From: Bacteroidetes bacterium HGW-Bacteroidetes-7
Lineage (GTDB): Bacteria > Bacteroidota > Bacteroidia > Bacteroidales > UBA932
Assembly: GCA_002842465.1 (NCBI GenBank)
Contig: PHDA01000006.1
Coordinates: forward strand, 1-64,000
DNA length: 64,000 nucleotides
Direction of reading: 5' to 3'
The notes under the pieces: generated by a model
The model's input: only the letters and a program-made list of their open reading frames with translations
What the model was told of the DNA's origin: nothing
Databases searched by the model: none
Shown: positions 62,573-64,000 of the stretch, one piece after another
How the letters are laid out: each line of letters opens with the position of its first letter
How positions within the stretch are numbered: the first letter of the stretch is position 1
Translations under genes and position numbers: made by a program

Positions 62573-63269
62573 ATTCCGAACATATTACAGCAGTTGCGAT
62601 TGCGACATTTAGAGATTCACTGCACTTTTCAGAAATTGAAAAGGATGGAATTGCTAATCTTTTATCAATCAATGACTCTATATCAGGGGATATCCCCTCG
62701 GATTCACTTCCCATAACAACAAGTGCCCCCTTTGGCAAACTCTCATTGTAGATATTATTCCCATTCATAAATGTGCCATAAACCGGCAACTTGCCTTGAA
62801 GCTCATCAATTAGTTTGGTAAGATCGGTATAAACAACTTTGGTGCGGAAAATTGCCCCCATTGTTGACTGTACTACCTTAGGATTGTACACGTCAACACA
62901 ATTGTCTGAACAGTAAATTGTATTAATACCAAACCATTCAGAAAGCCTGACAATAGTACCCAGATTTCCCGGATCTTTTACTGAATCAAGAGCAAGTGAA
63001 AGAATGTTTAAATCAGGCGATGTAAAAGATGTTGGTTTTGGAATTCTGACCACCGCAAGGGCAGGAGAGGGGCTGGAAAGAAGTGTTATTCTTGACATTA
63101 GATCTTCGCCAATCTCATCAGTGGTGAACACTGCAACAATATCCCAGCCAGACTCAATGGCCTCCTGAACAAGTTTCTCGCCCTCAACAACAAACAATCC
63201 GTTCTCCTCGCGATTTTTTCTCTTTGCAAGGGAACGGATTAGTTTAATCTCTGATTTTGAAGGGGTCAT
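62553..63269 (-). CDS. TrmH/SpoU-family RNA 2'-O-methyltransferase
   Basis: The 238-residue protein has the same family motifs in slightly different form: LDSVKDPGNLGTIVRLSEWF, VVMGSESEGIS and the C-terminal knot with CSESLNVAIATAV. The RNA target is unknown (rRNA or tRNA). The ORF-track start (63272, TTG) is one codon longer; ATG 63269 overlaps the speA stop (TGATG), so the genes are coupled. The paralogue rlmB converges on it. Confidence 0.9.
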   Translation of the reverse strand: MTPSKSEIKLIRSLAKRKNREENGLFVVEGEKLVQEAIESGWDIVAVFTTDEIGEDLMSRITLLSSPSPALAVVRIPKPTSFTSPDLNILSLALDSVKDPGNLGTIVRLSEWFGINTIYCSDNCVDVYNPKVVQSTMGAIFRTKVVYTDLTKLIDELQGKLPVYGTFMNGNNIYNESLPKGALVVMGSESEGISPDIESLIDKRLAIPSFSISEKCSESLNVAIATAVICSEFKRSSV

Positions 63270-64000
63270 CAATATCCTAAAATCTTAAGCATCGACTTGT
63301 AAGTCTGCTCTTTACTAAAGAGTTTTGTATAATACTCGCCGTTTTCGTCAACATCAATGGTAATATGCTTTGGAGCAGGCTGCAAACAGTGCTGAATACC
63401 TCCGAATCCTGCGATAGACTCCTGGTAAGCACCGGTATGAAAAAAGCCAATATATAGAGGTTCTTCGCCATTTACTACAGGAAGAAAGATTGCATTAGCA
63501 TGAGCCTCTGCGTTATAGTAATCCTGACTATCGCATGTTAATCCACCCAAAAATACCCTTTGATACTCCTTGTCCCACTTATTGATGGGAAGAAGAATAA
63601 ATCTCTGCTTAATTCCCCAGGTATCAGGCAATGTTGTCATAAAAGAGCTATCAACCATATACCACCTCTCTCTGTCGTTCTGCTGCTTCTGATCGAGCAC
63701 CTGATAAATTACAGCACCGCTTTCACCAACGGTAAAACTCCCAAATTCGGTAAATATGTTTGGTTCAGGAGTTCCTCTTTGATCACAAATGCTCTTAATT
63801 TGAGCGATTATCTCTTCGGCCATATATTCATAATCGTAATCGAATGCCAAAGAGTTCTTTATAGGGAACCCACCTCCAATATTAAGGGAATCAAGTTCAG
63901 GGCAAAGTGCCTTTAGATCGCAATATACAGAGACGCATTTTGAAAGCTCATTCCAGTAGTAGGCATTGTCGCGCATTCCGGTATTAATAAAGAAATGAAG
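63269..64000 (-). CDS. speA: Biosynthetic arginine decarboxylase, C-terminal part (cut by window end)
   Basis: The reading frame continues past the window edge; 244 codons including the stop are present. The visible part has NIGGGFPI (the phosphate-binding loop for PLP), EFGSFTVGESGA, LGGLTCDSQDYYN and GFFHTGAYQES, typical of SpeA-type decarboxylases that make agmatine for polyamine synthesis. The track start at 63976 is an internal Met. SpeA is about 630 residues, so roughly 390 residues lie beyond the window. Confidence 0.9.
   Translation of the reverse strand, partial: LHFFINTGMRDNAYYWNELSKCVSVYCDLKALCPELDSLNIGGGFPIKNSLAFDYDYEYMAEEIIAQIKSICDQRGTPEPNIFTEFGSFTVGESGAVIYQVLDQKQQNDRERWYMVDSSFMTTLPDTWGIKQRFILLPINKWDKEYQRVFLGGLTCDSQDYYNAEAHANAIFLPVVNGEEPLYIGFFHTGAYQESIAGFGGIQHCLQPAPKHITIDVDENGEYYTKLFSKEQTYKSMLKILGY

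Noticed and set aside
1-64000. Search for CRISPR arrays, tRNAs, IS elements, prophage or attachment sites
   Set aside because: I saw no spaced direct repeats, no cloverleaf-like gene in the gaps, and no transposase, integrase or phage structural gene. The gene content looks like ordinary chromosome.

Overview
The window looks like a chromosomal stretch from a member of Bacteroidota, most likely order Bacteroidales. Supporting signs are an AT-rich genome, TAnnTTTG-type -7 promoter elements upstream of many genes, an ECF sigma/FecR/TonB-receptor cassette with DUF4876 and DUF6850 partners, S46 dipeptidyl-peptidase, DUF3467, DUF2520 and DUF4080 proteins, and a 6S RNA between zapA and rny. The peptidases, 2-oxoacid:ferredoxin oxidoreductase, ADP-forming acyl-CoA ligase, Asp/Glu-type symporters and ATP-type PEP carboxykinase suggest a peptide- and amino-acid-using anaerobe. 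That lifestyle is an inference, and I cannot name a genus.

Layout. 1-94: the 3' end of a 5S rRNA and its terminator. 173-13900: ECF sigma factor, FecR anti-sigma, STN-type TonB-dependent receptor, DUF4876 lipoprotein, DUF6850 beta-barrel, a beta-sandwich lipoprotein, a zincin metalloprotease and an S46 peptidase with the Arg typical of Asp/Glu-specific DPP11. 14032-17437: isoaspartyl peptidase/asparaginase and two tandem DAACS symporters. 17426-22570: amylomaltase, a nitrilase-family amidase and a 5'-nucleotidase. 22660-25027: rny, 6S RNA, zapA and a ZapB-like coiled coil. 25132-30114: four-subunit 2-oxoacid:ferredoxin oxidoreductase, a 55-residue membrane protein and ADP-forming acyl-CoA ligase. 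30170-31804: a radical SAM/DUF4080 protein. 31896-37132: MTA/SAH-type deaminase, PNP-like phosphorylase, class II aldolase, MtnA, HAD hydrolase and MBL hydrolase. 37120-43723 (minus strand): pckA, cyclophilin, and M2-like and M14 peptidases. 43831-50501: recQ, then maf, kdsC, DUF2520, M28 and a fucose-isomerase-like gene on the minus strand. 50721-55720: CDF transporter and a DUF3467-etfB-etfA-acyl-CoA dehydrogenase operon. 55842-62572: valS, thioesterase, tatA, tatC, ABC-F and rlmB. 62553-64000: a second SpoU methyltransferase and the C-terminal part of arginine decarboxylase.

How it fits together. The most interesting unit is 31896-35725. Deaminase, 6-oxopurine-type phosphorylase, MtnA and class II aldolase would form a complete deamination-first salvage route for 5'-methylthioadenosine and/or 5'-deoxyadenosine, ending in DHAP plus an aldehyde. 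The radical SAM gene that diverges from it is a possible source of 5'-deoxyadenosine. The other theme is peptide use: surface capture and proteolysis, an acidic-residue dipeptidyl-peptidase, asparaginase and amino-acid symporters, then 2-oxoacid oxidation to acyl-CoA and ATP formation by the ADP-forming ligase.

No stretch longer than about 300 bases lacks a gene or RNA. I saw no tRNA, CRISPR array, IS element or prophage. All functions are read from sequence motifs; no searches were run.
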